A stretch of 64,000 nucleotides of DNA from Chitinophagaceae bacterium. Lineage in GTDB: Bacteria; Bacteroidota; Bacteroidia; Chitinophagales; Chitinophagaceae. The notes under the pieces were generated by a model, which ran no database searches, was not told the DNA's origin, and saw only the letters and a list, made by a program, of their open reading frames with translations. Positions 17,478 through 26,528 of the stretch are shown here, piece after piece (the first letter of the stretch is position 1; each line of letters opens with the position of its first letter). The stretch lies in contig JADKJC010000002.1 in the NCBI GenBank assembly GCA_016722465.1, forward strand, positions 758,501 through 822,500, given 5' to 3'. Both the position numbers and the translations under genes were made by a program.

Positions 17478-17577
17478 AATTTGATGATTTGGTAATTTGA
17501 TAATGAAAGAATTTATTTAATTACAGCATCACCTCCAGAAAAGCTCAACCAGCAAATCATCAAATTTTCAAATTACC
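17478..17577. repeat. Inverted repeat words between parA and parB
   Basis: AATTTGATGATTTG (17478-17491) pairs perfectly with CAAATCATCAAATT (17553-17566). An overlapping second pair, GGTAATTTGA (17491-17500) and TCAAATTACC (17568-17577), cannot form at the same time. Low-complexity words of this kind are common between Bacteroidota genes. Confidence 0.6.
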
Positions 17578-17586
17578 AAATTAACT

Positions 17587-18504
17587 ATGACCTCACCAAA
17601 TAAAAAAGACGCATTGGGCAAAGGCATCAGAAGCCTGTTGCAGAATATTGATGCCGACCTGAAAAGTACTTCCGGAAATTTAAAACCGGACATAGTGGAA
17701 AAAACCACAATTGCCAACAGGATTACCCTGGACCAGATTGAAGTAAACCCAAAGCAACCCCGCAGGGATTTTGATGAACCAGCGTTAAGTGAGCTGGCTT
17801 CCTCTTTAAAATTACATGACATCATTCAGCCCCTTACAGTAAGTAAACTGCCCAATGGCAAGTACAGGTTGATAGCAGGTGAACGCCGTTTCCGTGCGGC
17901 AAAAATTGCCGGGTTAAAAGATGTTCCGGTATATGTGCGCCAGGCAAACGATGCAGAACTGCTGGAACTGGCCTTGCTGGAAAATTTACAAAGGGAAAAC
18001 CTGAATGCCATAGAAGTTGCCCTCAGCTACAAGCGCCTGATGGATGAACTGGACTATACCCAGGAGCAGGTGGCAGAACGCATGGGTAAAGAACGCAGTA
18101 CCGTTACCAATTATATCCGTTTATTGAAATTACCACCTGATATACAGGTAGCCGTGAGGACCGGCGTAATCAGCATGGGCCATGCCCGGGCATTGATTAA
18201 TGTGGATGTGGTGGACAAGCAATTGTTTATTTTTTCTGAGATCAAAAACAAAGCACTTTCGGTTAGGCAAACAGAAGACCTGGTACGCAAGATGTACACT
18301 GGTGGAAACGCTGCTGTTAAAAATGTTGTAAAAGGCCAGTTACCACCAGCATTTAAAAAGATTGAAGATAATTTAGCTTCCCAGTTTAATACCAGGGTAA
18401 AAATGGCCCATAATAAGAAAGGCCAGGGTTCCGTAACATTCGAATATTACTCATTAGAAGAACTGAATGGCCTGCTGGAAAAACTGAATGTAAAAGTTAG
18501 TTGA
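17587..18504 (+). CDS. parB: ParB/Spo0J partition protein
   Basis: The N-terminal nuclease-like domain has the QPRRDFDEPALSELASSL and GERRFRAAKIAG boxes (CTP-binding in ParB), followed by the ENLQRENLNAIE box and a helix-turn-helix (TQEQVAERMGKERSTVTNYIRLLKLP). The C-terminal part is a dimerisation region. At 305 aa it is standard. It binds parS, clamps DNA with CTP, and works with ParA. Its stop overlaps the next start by one base (TGATG), so DUF5683 is translationally coupled. Confidence 0.95.
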   Translation: MTSPNKKDALGKGIRSLLQNIDADLKSTSGNLKPDIVEKTTIANRITLDQIEVNPKQPRRDFDEPALSELASSLKLHDIIQPLTVSKLPNGKYRLIAGERRFRAAKIAGLKDVPVYVRQANDAELLELALLENLQRENLNAIEVALSYKRLMDELDYTQEQVAERMGKERSTVTNYIRLLKLPPDIQVAVRTGVISMGHARALINVDVVDKQLFIFSEIKNKALSVRQTEDLVRKMYTGGNAAVKNVVKGQLPPAFKKIEDNLASQFNTRVKMAHNKKGQGSVTFEYYSLEELNGLLEKLNVKVS

Positions 18505-19115
18505 TGAAAAAGTTATTGCTGCTTGTTTGTTTGTTTACCTGCATTTTTTCTATCAGGGTTGCGGCACAGGTGCCAGACAGTCTTATCAAAAAAAACAGTA
18601 TCGCTAAAAAAAAGATTGATACAAGCGGTCAAAAAAAAACAGAGCCATTTAACCCACGCAAAGCCACCATACGTTCCGCCATCATTCCCGGGTGGGGGCA
18701 GATCTACAACAAAAAATACTGGAAGTTGCCATTGGTTTGGGGCGCATTGGGAACTACTGCCGGGATCTATTTTTACAATGTAAAGAATTACCGGTCGTTA
18801 AAGCAGGCCTATATCTATCTTACAGATACTGATCCTGCCAACAATAACCTTGTAGACCCTACTTACAGAAATCTTTCGCCGGAATCCATACGGAGTTACC
18901 GCAACAGTTTCCGTCAGAATGTAGATTACTCGGTATTATTTTTCCTGCTTTTCTGGGGATTGAATGTGGTAGATGCTACCGTGGATGCCCACTTAAAAGC
19001 ATTTAATGTAACAGATGACCTGAGCCTGGAACTAAGGCCTGGTTATAGCCCGTTGGCCAATACATCTGGCCTCAGCCTCGTATTGAATATTGGAAAAAAT
19101 AATAACGGTAAGTGA
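18504..19115 (+). CDS. DUF5683 domain protein
   Basis: The ATG at 18504 gives a signal peptide (MKKLLLLVCLFTCIFSIRVAAQ); a TTG just upstream is not needed. The central part (HPRKATIRSAIIPGWGQIYNKKYWK-like block, then LVWGALGTTAGIYFY) is the DUF5683 signature, with membrane segments near residues 75-95 and 145-165. Its function is unknown, but the gene is held between parB and dapB across Bacteroidota. Start and stop codons overlap parB. Confidence 0.88.
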   Translation: MKKLLLLVCLFTCIFSIRVAAQVPDSLIKKNSIAKKKIDTSGQKKTEPFNPRKATIRSAIIPGWGQIYNKKYWKLPLVWGALGTTAGIYFYNVKNYRSLKQAYIYLTDTDPANNNLVDPTYRNLSPESIRSYRNSFRQNVDYSVLFFLLFWGLNVVDATVDAHLKAFNVTDDLSLELRPGYSPLANTSGLSLVLNIGKNNNGK

Positions 19116-19181
19116 TGATCATTGCCTCATCATTTATCAATCAGCAGTAACTTCACTTTTCAATCACAAATTTTTTTCTAC

Positions 19182-19898
19182 ATGAATATCGCATTGATCG
19201 GTTATGGTAAAATGGGCAAAGCCATTGAAGAAATAGCATTGCAAAGAGGACATAACATTGTACTTACAATTGATTTTGATAACCTGCAGGATTTCACCAA
19301 AGAAAATTTACAAAAGGCGGATGTAGCCATTGAGTTTACAGGCCCTCACAGTGCGGTTGGCAATGTAACCCGTTGTCTGCAATTTGGTGTTCCCCTCGTG
19401 TGTGGCAGCACCGGCTGGCTGGATCAATGGGGTGCTGTAAAAAAATTATGTGATGACACCGGCGGAGCTTTTTTGTACGCCAGCAATTTCAGCGTTGGTG
19501 TAAACCTGTTCTTTGAACTGAACAAATATCTTGCACAGTTAATGAGCAAACATACCGAGTATGATGTGAGCATGGAAGAAATTCACCACACACAAAAGAA
19601 AGATGCACCAAGCGGCACTGCCATTACATTGGCGGAGCAGGTGCTGGCCAATATCAGCAGCAAAAAGAATTGGGTAAATGAAGCCCGTGCTTATCCTGCT
19701 GAACTTTCCATCATCAGCAAAAGGATCGATCCTGCTCCCGGCACTCATAGCATAAAATACAGCAGTGAGATAGATGACATAGAGATCATCCACACAGCAC
19801 ACAGCCGCAAAGGATTTGCAACCGGCGCTGTATTGGCTGCAGAATTCTTAAAAGGGAAAAAAGGCATTTTCAGCATGAAAGAAGTACTCGGCATCTGA
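19182..19898 (+). CDS. dapB: 4-hydroxy-tetrahydrodipicolinate reductase
   Basis: The start at 19182 (MNIALIGYGKMGKAIEEIA) puts the Rossmann GYGKMGK motif at residues 7-13; the upstream ATG at 19122 adds unrelated sequence. Other landmarks are FTGPHSAVGN, CGSTGW, the catalytic-site block EIHHTQKKDAPSGTA and HSRKGFATGAV. DapB reduces HTPA with NAD(P)H in the DAP branch of lysine and peptidoglycan synthesis. It is slightly short (238 aa), as in other Bacteroidota. Confidence 0.93.
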   Translation: MNIALIGYGKMGKAIEEIALQRGHNIVLTIDFDNLQDFTKENLQKADVAIEFTGPHSAVGNVTRCLQFGVPLVCGSTGWLDQWGAVKKLCDDTGGAFLYASNFSVGVNLFFELNKYLAQLMSKHTEYDVSMEEIHHTQKKDAPSGTAITLAEQVLANISSKKNWVNEARAYPAELSIISKRIDPAPGTHSIKYSSEIDDIEIIHTAHSRKGFATGAVLAAEFLKGKKGIFSMKEVLGI

Positions 19899-20042
19899 TG
19901 CTGAATATCACAACCGCTTTCAGAAGAGAAATAAACATTTTCTACCCATACAAGAAAAGAGCCCACATTAACGTTATTTTTAATGCAGATCATTCATTAA
20001 CATTGCTGCCGGCAAGCAGCCGCCTCTGCAACCAATTTTAAA

Positions 20043-20699
20043 ATGAACACCAAAAAAAAATTATTGGCCATTGTAGATGACCACCAGATAGTAATTGATG
20101 GATTAAAATCATTACTGGATGGTCATGATGGATTTAGCGTTGCGATAGAATGCACCAGCCCGGTACAAATGCTGGAGGAATTAAAAAAAACTCCTGTTGA
20201 TATTTTACTGACAGATGTAATGATGCCGGTAATGAATGGTGCAGAACTGGCATCAGCAGTACGCAAACAATTCCCTCAAATAAAAATACTGGCACTTTCC
20301 ATGAGCGGACAGGGTGATGTGGTGAACAGGATGATTGAAGAGGCTGACATATCCGGCTACGTTGTAAAGAATATCGGCAAGAAAGATCTTGTGTATGCTT
20401 TGGAAAAAATTGCATCAGGCGGGCTTTATTTTACCGATGAGATACTGGCTGAAATGAGCAGGGCCAGCGAGATGCAAAAAGTAAATGAAGAGGTAAACCT
20501 GAGCGCCCGGGAAATTGAAGTGGTCAAACTGATAGAAAAAGAATACAGCAATAAACTGATCGCTGATACCCTGTTCCTCAGCGAACGTACGGTTGAAACA
20601 CACCGGAAAAACATCTTCCGGAAAACAAAGACCAACAGCGTTATCGGGCTTATTAAATATGCTTATGAGCACAAACTCATCGAGCAGCAACGTTTATAG
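20043..20699 (+). CDS. NarL/FixJ-type response regulator
   Basis: The receiver domain has acidic residues VDDHQ, the phospho-acceptor Asp58 (ILLTDVMMP), Ser/Thr (LSMSG) and Lys (VVKNI). The C-terminal LuxR-type helix-turn-helix reads LSAREIEVVKLIEKEYSNKLIADTLFLSERTVETHRKNI. Its length is 218 aa. It has no adjacent kinase. The orphan HisKA_3 kinase at 32570 is of the class that pairs with NarL-type regulators, so they could be partners, but this is only inferred. Confidence 0.92.
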   Translation: MNTKKKLLAIVDDHQIVIDGLKSLLDGHDGFSVAIECTSPVQMLEELKKTPVDILLTDVMMPVMNGAELASAVRKQFPQIKILALSMSGQGDVVNRMIEEADISGYVVKNIGKKDLVYALEKIASGGLYFTDEILAEMSRASEMQKVNEEVNLSAREIEVVKLIEKEYSNKLIADTLFLSERTVETHRKNIFRKTKTNSVIGLIKYAYEHKLIEQQRL

Positions 20700-20818
20700 A
20701 TATCTCCCCGCTCTTTTTATTCCACATTTCACAAATACAATACATAAACGGCAGGTTAAGCGGTATATTTAATTCATAAATTGCGAAGCTGAAAATTTCA
20801 GCAGTAAATAAAAGACTT

Positions 20819-21946
20819 ATGAATATTGCCATTGTTTGTTACCCCACTTTTGGTGGTAGCGGTGTTCTTGCTACAGAACTGGGAAAAGCACTTGCTGATA
20901 AAGGCCACAACATCCATTTCATTACCTACCAGCAGCCGGTAAGGCTGAGTGGTTTTCACGCCAATATTTTTTATCATGAAGTAAGGGTGCCAACTTATCC
21001 GCTCTTCGATTTCCCGCCTTACGAAACCGCATTGGCCAGCACGATGGTGGATGTGATCACCAACAACAACATAGAATTACTGCATGTACACTATGCCATA
21101 CCACATGCAGCCGCAGCTTATATGGCAAAACAGATTCTGGCAAAAGAAGGATTGTACATTCCGGTGATCACGACACTGCACGGCACCGATATTACACTGG
21201 TGGGCAGGGATAAAACATACAAGCCTGTTGTAACATTTTCCATGATGGAAAGTGATATCCTTACAGCAGTATCAAAAAACCTGAAAGAAGAAACGTATAA
21301 GAATTTTGAAATTGACAAAGACATTGAAGTGATCTACAATTTTGTAGATGTAAAACGTTTCAATAAAAAACCGGTAGATGCTTTTAAAAAACTCATCGCC
21401 CCCAATGGAGAAAAGATCATTGTGCATGCCTCCAACTTCAGGAAAGTAAAAAGAGTGGAAGATGTGATTAATACTTTTTTATTGCTGAATGAAAAATTGC
21501 CCTCCAAATTATTGCTGCTCGGTGATGGGCCTGAAAGACCTTTTGCAGAATCCATCTGCCGTGATTGTGTGGCTGCCACCAATATTAAATTTTTAGGGAA
21601 ACAGGAGCAGATGGAAGACATCCTCCCACTGGCAGATCTTTTTTTATTCACGAGCGAATATGAAAGTTTTGGATTGGCAGCACTGGAAGCCATGGCTGCA
21701 GAAGTGCCTGTGATCTCCACCAACGCAGGTGGTTTACCCGAGATCAATATTGATGGTGTAACCGGTTACATGACCAATGTAGGGGATGTGGAAGATATGT
21801 GCAACAAAGCACTGGAAATACTAAAGGACAAAGCAACGCATGATATTTTTAAAGCCAATGCATTAAAGCAGGCGAAAAGATTTGACATTGACAATATAGT
21901 GCCGCAATATGAAAAGTTATATGAACGTTTGCTGGTAAAAATTTAA
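20819..21946 (+). CDS. bshA: N-acetyl-alpha-D-glucosaminyl L-malate synthase
   Basis: The GT4 glycosyltransferase starts MNIAIVCYPTFGGSGVLATELG, with the GGSG loop at 12-15, and carries the BshA-typical HVHYAIPHAAAAYMAKQI, TTLHGTDITLVG and the C-terminal ESFGLAALEAMAAEVPVI sugar-nucleotide box. It joins UDP-GlcNAc to L-malate as the first step of bacillithiol synthesis, the low-molecular-weight thiol of many Bacteroidota. The palindrome GCTGAAAATTTCAGC sits just upstream of its start. It converges on the EnvC-like gene with a 4-bp overlap. Confidence 0.9.
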   Translation: MNIAIVCYPTFGGSGVLATELGKALADKGHNIHFITYQQPVRLSGFHANIFYHEVRVPTYPLFDFPPYETALASTMVDVITNNNIELLHVHYAIPHAAAAYMAKQILAKEGLYIPVITTLHGTDITLVGRDKTYKPVVTFSMMESDILTAVSKNLKEETYKNFEIDKDIEVIYNFVDVKRFNKKPVDAFKKLIAPNGEKIIVHASNFRKVKRVEDVINTFLLLNEKLPSKLLLLGDGPERPFAESICRDCVAATNIKFLGKQEQMEDILPLADLFLFTSEYESFGLAALEAMAAEVPVISTNAGGLPEINIDGVTGYMTNVGDVEDMCNKALEILKDKATHDIFKANALKQAKRFDIDNIVPQYEKLYERLLVKI

Positions 21947-23244
21947 CGGCGCTTCAGCCATAATTGGGGATTAATATCAGTATTCTCTTTACTTATTTTC
22001 AGTTCAACAGTACCAACTCCATCAAGGTTTGCAGCAGCACGTCCTATCACCTGTCCAACCCTTACAATTTCTCCCTTTTTTACGGAAACGCCTGAAATAT
22101 TACTGTATCCTGTGAAATAGCGGCCATGCTTTATTACTACCAACTGTATATCATCATAATTATTCACCAGCAACACTTCCCCATCAAAAATTGCCTTTAC
22201 TGAAGTTCCTATATCACAACCAATTGAAATCCCCTCGGAATTAACATCAACACCATTTCCCAATGTGTTCAGCCCATAATGAAGCAGCAGGTACCCACTG
22301 CCCACAGGCCATGGCAAATTGCCCTTGTTCCGTTCAAAGTTTGAATTCAGTGTTACATCCGCTTCCGTTGCAAGCAATACACTTGTTTGTGGTTTTGCCG
22401 GAGCGTCTGTTTTTTTAGGCTTGCCTGTTGGTTTTGTTGTTGGCGAATTAGTGCCGGCTGTATTATTTGCCGCAGCTTTTGCAGCTTTTGCGGCCGCATC
22501 CCTTGCTTCCTTCATTGCCCTGTTAATGGCTGCGGTAATGGCATTGTTAACTTTAGCCATTTGTTTTTTCTTGGCAGCAATCTGGTTATTCAGTTCTTTC
22601 CCTTTTGCTTTTAATTCTGCCACTATCCTGTTCTTCTCCTCCTGCTGTGTCTGCAATGCATCCGCTTCCTTGCTCTGAACCTGCAGCACTTCATTTTTCT
22701 TTTTCTTGGTGCCGCTCAATTCTTCAATCCTTGTTTTCAGCAATACCTGTGTACGCAGAATATTTTCGCCCTGCATTTCCCTGTAATTGCGGTAGCTCTT
22801 TAAATAATTGATCCGCTTGATGGCATCATTAAAACTGGAGGAGGAAAAAATAAAATTTAAAAAATCAGAATTGCTCCTGGTCTTATAAGCATACACCATA
22901 CTTTTTGCATATTCCTGTTTCAGTGTATCGAGCAATAACTGAAGCTTATTTACATCCCGCTGGCTTTTGTAAATATTATTATCCATCAGGTTGATTTCCC
23001 TGTTGATGTTTGCCACCATATTTTCCTGGATATTCAGCTTGCGGTTGATATGTGACAATGTACTCAGGTTTTCCTTGGTGGTTTTCCTGTTTTCATCCAG
23101 CATCCGCTGCGCCTGGTCCAGTTCTTTTTTAAGCTGCTGACGCTCCCTCTCCAGGTCCTGCTGCTCTTTTGATGCAGGCGGTTGCGCCATTGCCGAAGCA
23201 ACAGTAATGAATAAAAAAAGAATGGTTGCAATTATCCTGTTCAT
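21943..23244 (-). CDS. EnvC-like M23 protein with degenerate LytM domain
   Basis: A signal peptide (MNRIIATILFLFITVASAMAQ) is followed by a long coiled coil (about 25-180, and 190-260), an Ala/Lys/Pro-rich linker, and a C-terminal LytM/M23 domain (about 310-433). The fold is clear (AIFDGEVLLVNNYDDIQLVVIKHGRYFTGYSN, KKGEIVRVGQVIGRA). However, the catalytic His of the H-x(3)-D motif is absent (NGVDVNSEG), and the final H-x-H is replaced by VELKI. It is therefore probably an amidase activator, like E. coli EnvC, rather than an endopeptidase. Confidence 0.85.
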   Translation of the reverse strand: MNRIIATILFLFITVASAMAQPPASKEQQDLERERQQLKKELDQAQRMLDENRKTTKENLSTLSHINRKLNIQENMVANINREINLMDNNIYKSQRDVNKLQLLLDTLKQEYAKSMVYAYKTRSNSDFLNFIFSSSSFNDAIKRINYLKSYRNYREMQGENILRTQVLLKTRIEELSGTKKKKNEVLQVQSKEADALQTQQEEKNRIVAELKAKGKELNNQIAAKKKQMAKVNNAITAAINRAMKEARDAAAKAAKAAANNTAGTNSPTTKPTGKPKKTDAPAKPQTSVLLATEADVTLNSNFERNKGNLPWPVGSGYLLLHYGLNTLGNGVDVNSEGISIGCDIGTSVKAIFDGEVLLVNNYDDIQLVVIKHGRYFTGYSNISGVSVKKGEIVRVGQVIGRAAANLDGVGTVELKISKENTDINPQLWLKRR

Positions 23245-23348
23245 GCACCGGGATTTATGGGGTTAGCAAAAAGGTGTTCAGGTAAAAATTTTTCTTAGTG
23301 TGTAAATTAAAGGATTATGAAACAGAACAGGTGTATAAAAATATACAC

Positions 23349-24191
23349 TTACCTGCGTTTATAATTCTTTGGGATGTTAAAATTTACCTGTAATTCTTTG
23401 TCAAATTCGTATTGCTTAAACTTTAACTCAATATCCAGTTTGTTCTTTTCCGACACGGTAATCTCCCTATAAGTGGAAAAACTAATTCCATTGTGTTCTT
23501 CAAACTCATCGTAGGTAATATCAGCAGTACGGTTGCGGTTGATATCAAGATCATCCAGTTTGCTGTGTACAATGCTGTTGCCTGGCTTGTTCAATGTGAG
23601 CAGGTGTTTAAAATCAACCCCTACTGTTGATAACAGGATTTTTGATTCTGTTTCTTTATAGGAGACAACACTGTCTGTAAAAAAAATAGGGTTCCCCAGC
23701 AAGAGGTCCTGCAGCGTTTTAAAGTCAAAAGGTATCTGGGTTACCTCCTGCAAATAGTCGATGGACCGCATCTGTACTTCTTTGTTGATCTTGTCAATTA
23801 CAAACACACTATCCATAGTGATTTTTGCCCTGAAAGCTTCAATATTAAAAACAGTGGCATAACCCGATATCCAGATCACACTATCCTTTATCATTCTTAC
23901 AAAAGCAGTGATCCCGGGTTGTTTGCCCTTGCTATCCTGGTATTCCACTTTTATTTTTGCCGAAAAAGTTTTGAAGTCGGTATGCTTTTTATGAACTACT
24001 GCAATTGCATCCTTAATGATATTCAATGAATCTTCCTTTGATGTTCCGGCAATCATTAACGCCGTGGTGTCCTTTTTAGAAATTGCAGCTTGTATGGTTT
24101 TGGCAGATTTGCAACTGTCAAAAAAAACAATCATTAATATTGTAAAGAAAAAAATCCAGCCAGAACTCAATCCCTTTGTGAGGTATTTCAT
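23349..24191 (-). CDS. DUF4292 lipoprotein
   Basis: The N-terminus MKYLTKGLSSGWIFFFTILMIVFFDSCKSA is a lipoprotein signal peptide with the Cys at about residue 27. The body has the DUF4292 pattern: FKTFSAKIKVEYQ, DSVIWISGYATVFNIEAFRAKITMDSVFVIDK and LDIELKFKQYEFDKEL, a LolA/LppX-like beta-sheet that may carry lipids. It lies between dut and the EnvC-like gene, 14 nt after the restored dut stop, so all three probably share a transcript. DUF4292 next to an M23 protein is a common pairing. Confidence 0.85.
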   Translation of the reverse strand: MKYLTKGLSSGWIFFFTILMIVFFDSCKSAKTIQAAISKKDTTALMIAGTSKEDSLNIIKDAIAVVHKKHTDFKTFSAKIKVEYQDSKGKQPGITAFVRMIKDSVIWISGYATVFNIEAFRAKITMDSVFVIDKINKEVQMRSIDYLQEVTQIPFDFKTLQDLLLGNPIFFTDSVVSYKETESKILLSTVGVDFKHLLTLNKPGNSIVHSKLDDLDINRNRTADITYDEFEEHNGISFSTYREITVSEKNKLDIELKFKQYEFDKELQVNFNIPKNYKRR

Positions 24192-24205
24192 TATCAAAAA
24201 TAATT

Positions 24206-24648
24206 TTAGTTTTTCCCTGTATGCCCAAAACCGCCTTTTCCCCTCTCCGTGAGGTTCAGGCTTTCCACCAACTGCAAATCAGCCTGCGCTACTTTACTGA
24301 TTACTATTTGTGCGATGCGGTCGCCATGTTTAATCTGTTGTTGTTCATTGCTCAGGTTAATCAGTATCACTTTTATTTCCCCCGGTAATCACTATCGATG
24401 GTACCCGGGGTATTCAAACAGGTAATACCATGATTAATGGCCAATCCACTCCTTGGCCTTACCTGCGCTTCATAACCCTCCGGCAATTCAATAAAGAGCC
24501 CTGTTGGAATCAACTTTCGTTCCAATGGCTGCAAACTAACGGTCTCCTGCAAGTTGGCTCTTATATCCATACCTGCCGAACCTTCTGTAGCATAAGCAGG
24601 CAGTTGGTTAGAAGAAGTGTTTACAATATTGACAGCGATTTTTGACAT
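24206..24648 (-). pseudogene. dut: dUTP diphosphatase, interrupted by one-base frameshift
   Basis: The frame from 24648 reads as a normal trimeric dUTPase start, with motif 1 (AGMDIRANL), motif 2 (RPRSGLA) and the motif 3 start ([10 protein letters not shown]), then stops at 24373. Shifting by -1 at the C5 run (24379-24383, plus strand) restores [22 protein letters not shown] (motif 4) and the C-terminal GGFGHTG (motif 5), ending at 24206. One missing base in a homopolymer explains everything. It is likely an assembly error or a true lesion; slippage at CGG GGG AAA TAA is a third option. The enzyme removes dUTP and makes dUMP. Confidence 0.85.
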
Positions 24649-24653
24649 GGCAG

Positions 24654-24661
24654 CAAAGTTA
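24654..24661 (-). promoter_or_regulatory. -7 box TAACTTTG directly before dut
   Basis: An exact TAnnTTTG match ends 5 nt before the dut ATG, so transcription would begin near or at the start codon. Confidence 0.5.
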
Positions 24662-24745
24662 ACGATGTGAGTAAAGAATAGAACAGCAATGTGGGTTTTA
24701 ATGCCTGTAATATTATCTTAAATTTTCGGCCGTAACCAAGTCATC

Positions 24746-25225
24746 TTATTGCTTTTGCAGCAGTATGGTTGCATAAGCCACCAAACCTTCTTCCCTTCCA
24801 ACAAATCCCATTTTCTCTGTGGTAGTGGCTTTAATGCTCACTGCATTGGTTTCAAGTGAAAGGATGCCTGCGATAACTGACTGCATTTGGGGAACATAGT
24901 CTTTTATTTTGGGAGCCTGCAGGCAAAGCGTACTATCAATGTTAACGATGAAGTAACCTTCCTTTTTGATCAGGTCAAAACTTTTTGCCAATAATATTTT
25001 GCTGTCAATATTTTTTAATGCCGCATCTGTATCGGGAAAATGCACTCCAATATCACCCAGGCTAAGTGCCCCAAGCATCGCATCGCAAATAGCATGTAGC
25101 AATACATCTGCATCGCTGTGCCCCAATGCGCCTTTATCATGTTCAATTTTTACTCCCCCCAGCCAAAATTCCCTGCCGGTAACCATTTGGTGAAAATCAA
25201 CGCCAAAGCCAATTCGCAAGTTCAT
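24746..25225 (-). CDS. ispF: 2-C-methyl-D-erythritol 2,4-cyclodiphosphate synthase
   Basis: The 159-residue protein starts MNLRIGFGVDFHQMV with the metal-binding D-x-H, and contains HSDADVLLHAICDAMLGA and the C-terminal ATTTEKMGFVGREEG, all diagnostic of IspF. It forms the cyclic diphosphate MEcPP in the MEP isoprenoid pathway. The length is standard. A TACATTTG box lies 15 nt upstream of the ATG. It is followed by dut after a 97-nt gap. Confidence 0.95.
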   Translation of the reverse strand: MNLRIGFGVDFHQMVTGREFWLGGVKIEHDKGALGHSDADVLLHAICDAMLGALSLGDIGVHFPDTDAALKNIDSKILLAKSFDLIKKEGYFIVNIDSTLCLQAPKIKDYVPQMQSVIAGILSLETNAVSIKATTTEKMGFVGREEGLVAYATILLQKQ

Positions 25226-25240
25226 CAGTTAAAATTTGTG

Positions 25241-25248
25241 CAAATGTA
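25241..25248 (-). promoter_or_regulatory. -7 box TACATTTG for ispF
   Basis: An exact TAnnTTTG match on the minus strand ends 15 nt upstream of the ispF start codon, giving a leader of only about ten nucleotides. Confidence 0.5.
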
Positions 25249-25311
25249 GAGATAATACCAATTGGGAGTTCCGGAACGGGAACCATAAGGCCTTTATATC
25301 ATGAATGGCAT

Positions 25312-25338
25312 AAAAAAAGCGCCCCCCAAAGGAGCGCT
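25312..25338 (-). terminator. Rho-independent terminator after porV
   Basis: On the minus strand a stem GAGCGCTCC / GGGGGCGCT (one G-U pair) is followed by seven Ts. It lies 20 nt downstream of the porV stop. Confidence 0.8.
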
Positions 25339-25358
25339 CTTTCTAAAATTAATATTTT

Positions 25359-26528
25359 TTATTTGGTAGTTGTTGTTGCAGCACCACCGGCAAAATCGAA
25401 GAATAAGCTGAAACGCAATGTATTTGACAATGGATTGCGGTTAACACCATTGCCTGATGGCAACAGGTAAGAGAAATTCAATCCGAAGTTGTTGTACTTT
25501 AAGCCAGCTCCCAGTGTAAAATACTTCCTGTTACCTTTAACCGGATTTTCGTAAAAATAACCAGCCCTGAAAGCAAACTGGTCGTTGTACCAGTATTCAG
25601 CACCCATTGAAGCCTGTATCTCTTTTATTTCTTCTGAAAAACCACCTGGTGCATCTCCAAGTGATTTAAACCAGCTGCCTACCACACCCTGGCTCCGGTA
25701 ATTAATCAACCCGGCGCTGTCAAACAAAGCCGGAGGAGTTGGCACGAGCAGCTTATGGATATCAAGACCAAAAGTGATCTTATTAGCTTCGTCAATTGCT
25801 TTTGTGTAAGCAATACCCAAACCTAAGTCAGCAGGGATATAGTCTTTTTGAGTAGCATCGCTGGTATAAGAAATTTTAGACCCCAGGTTGGTTAAGGTAA
25901 TACCATAGTTCAACCCAGACCCATCTGCTTTAATACCGGAATGAAATACCGTGATATCGCCTGAAACGGCGCTTCCTGCTTTATAAGCAACCCCATTGAT
26001 GGTTCCGTTTGCCAGGTTAGAGTTGATATAGCGCAATGCAACGCCCAATGATAATTTCTTAGATAATTTCCTTGAATACCCTGCATCAACAGAGAATTCA
26101 CGTGGCCTGAAAGAACTCAGGTCGTTTCCCAGTGCATCTGTAAACTGGATATTACCCAGGCTGAAATACCTTAAAGAACCGGATATGGCCTCGTCATCAC
26201 TTAATTTATAAAAGCCTGTGCCTGATATTAAATAAACATCATTCAATCCCAGGTCTTTTAACCATGGAGTATAAGTAATTGATACACCACCCTTATTGCT
26301 GTTAAAAGGAGTTTTTGCCAGGTTCCAGAAAGCTGAACTTGCATCTGGTGAAGTTGCGATACCTAAATCACCCATACCACCGCTACGGGCATCCGGAGAA
26401 ATTCTTAAAAATGGTACTGCTGAGGTTACAACGTTAATAGTATTTACTTGTGACTGAGCCTTTATATAGTTGCCAGCGCCGCCAAGCATCAATACTAATG
26501 CAGTTAATTTAACTGTTACTTTTTTCAT
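25359..26528 (-). CDS. porV: Type IX secretion outer-membrane protein PorV
   Basis: The signal peptide (MKKVTVKLTALVLMLGG...KAQ) is followed by the characteristic PorV start: VTSAVPFLRISPDARSGGMG and the block ATSPDASSAFWNLAKT. The rest is a FadL-like 14-strand barrel (LSLGVALRYINSNLANG, FAFRAGYFYENPVKG) with a final F-rich strand (TLRFSLFFDF). PorV is the shuttle that brings T9SS cargo from the translocon to the PorU sortase. It is divergent from gldJ. The window also encodes a likely T9SS cargo, the protease at 53354. Confidence 0.92.
   Translation of the reverse strand: MKKVTVKLTALVLMLGGAGNYIKAQSQVNTINVVTSAVPFLRISPDARSGGMGDLGIATSPDASSAFWNLAKTPFNSNKGGVSITYTPWLKDLGLNDVYLISGTGFYKLSDDEAISGSLRYFSLGNIQFTDALGNDLSSFRPREFSVDAGYSRKLSKKLSLGVALRYINSNLANGTINGVAYKAGSAVSGDITVFHSGIKADGSGLNYGITLTNLGSKISYTSDATQKDYIPADLGLGIAYTKAIDEANKITFGLDIHKLLVPTPPALFDSAGLINYRSQGVVGSWFKSLGDAPGGFSEEIKEIQASMGAEYWYNDQFAFRAGYFYENPVKGNRKYFTLGAGLKYNNFGLNFSYLLPSGNGVNRNPLSNTLRFSLFFDFAGGAATTTTK

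Noticed and set aside
16500..18600. parS site near parAB
   Set aside because: No TGTTTCACGTGAAACA-like 16-mer or related palindrome was found in or beside these genes.
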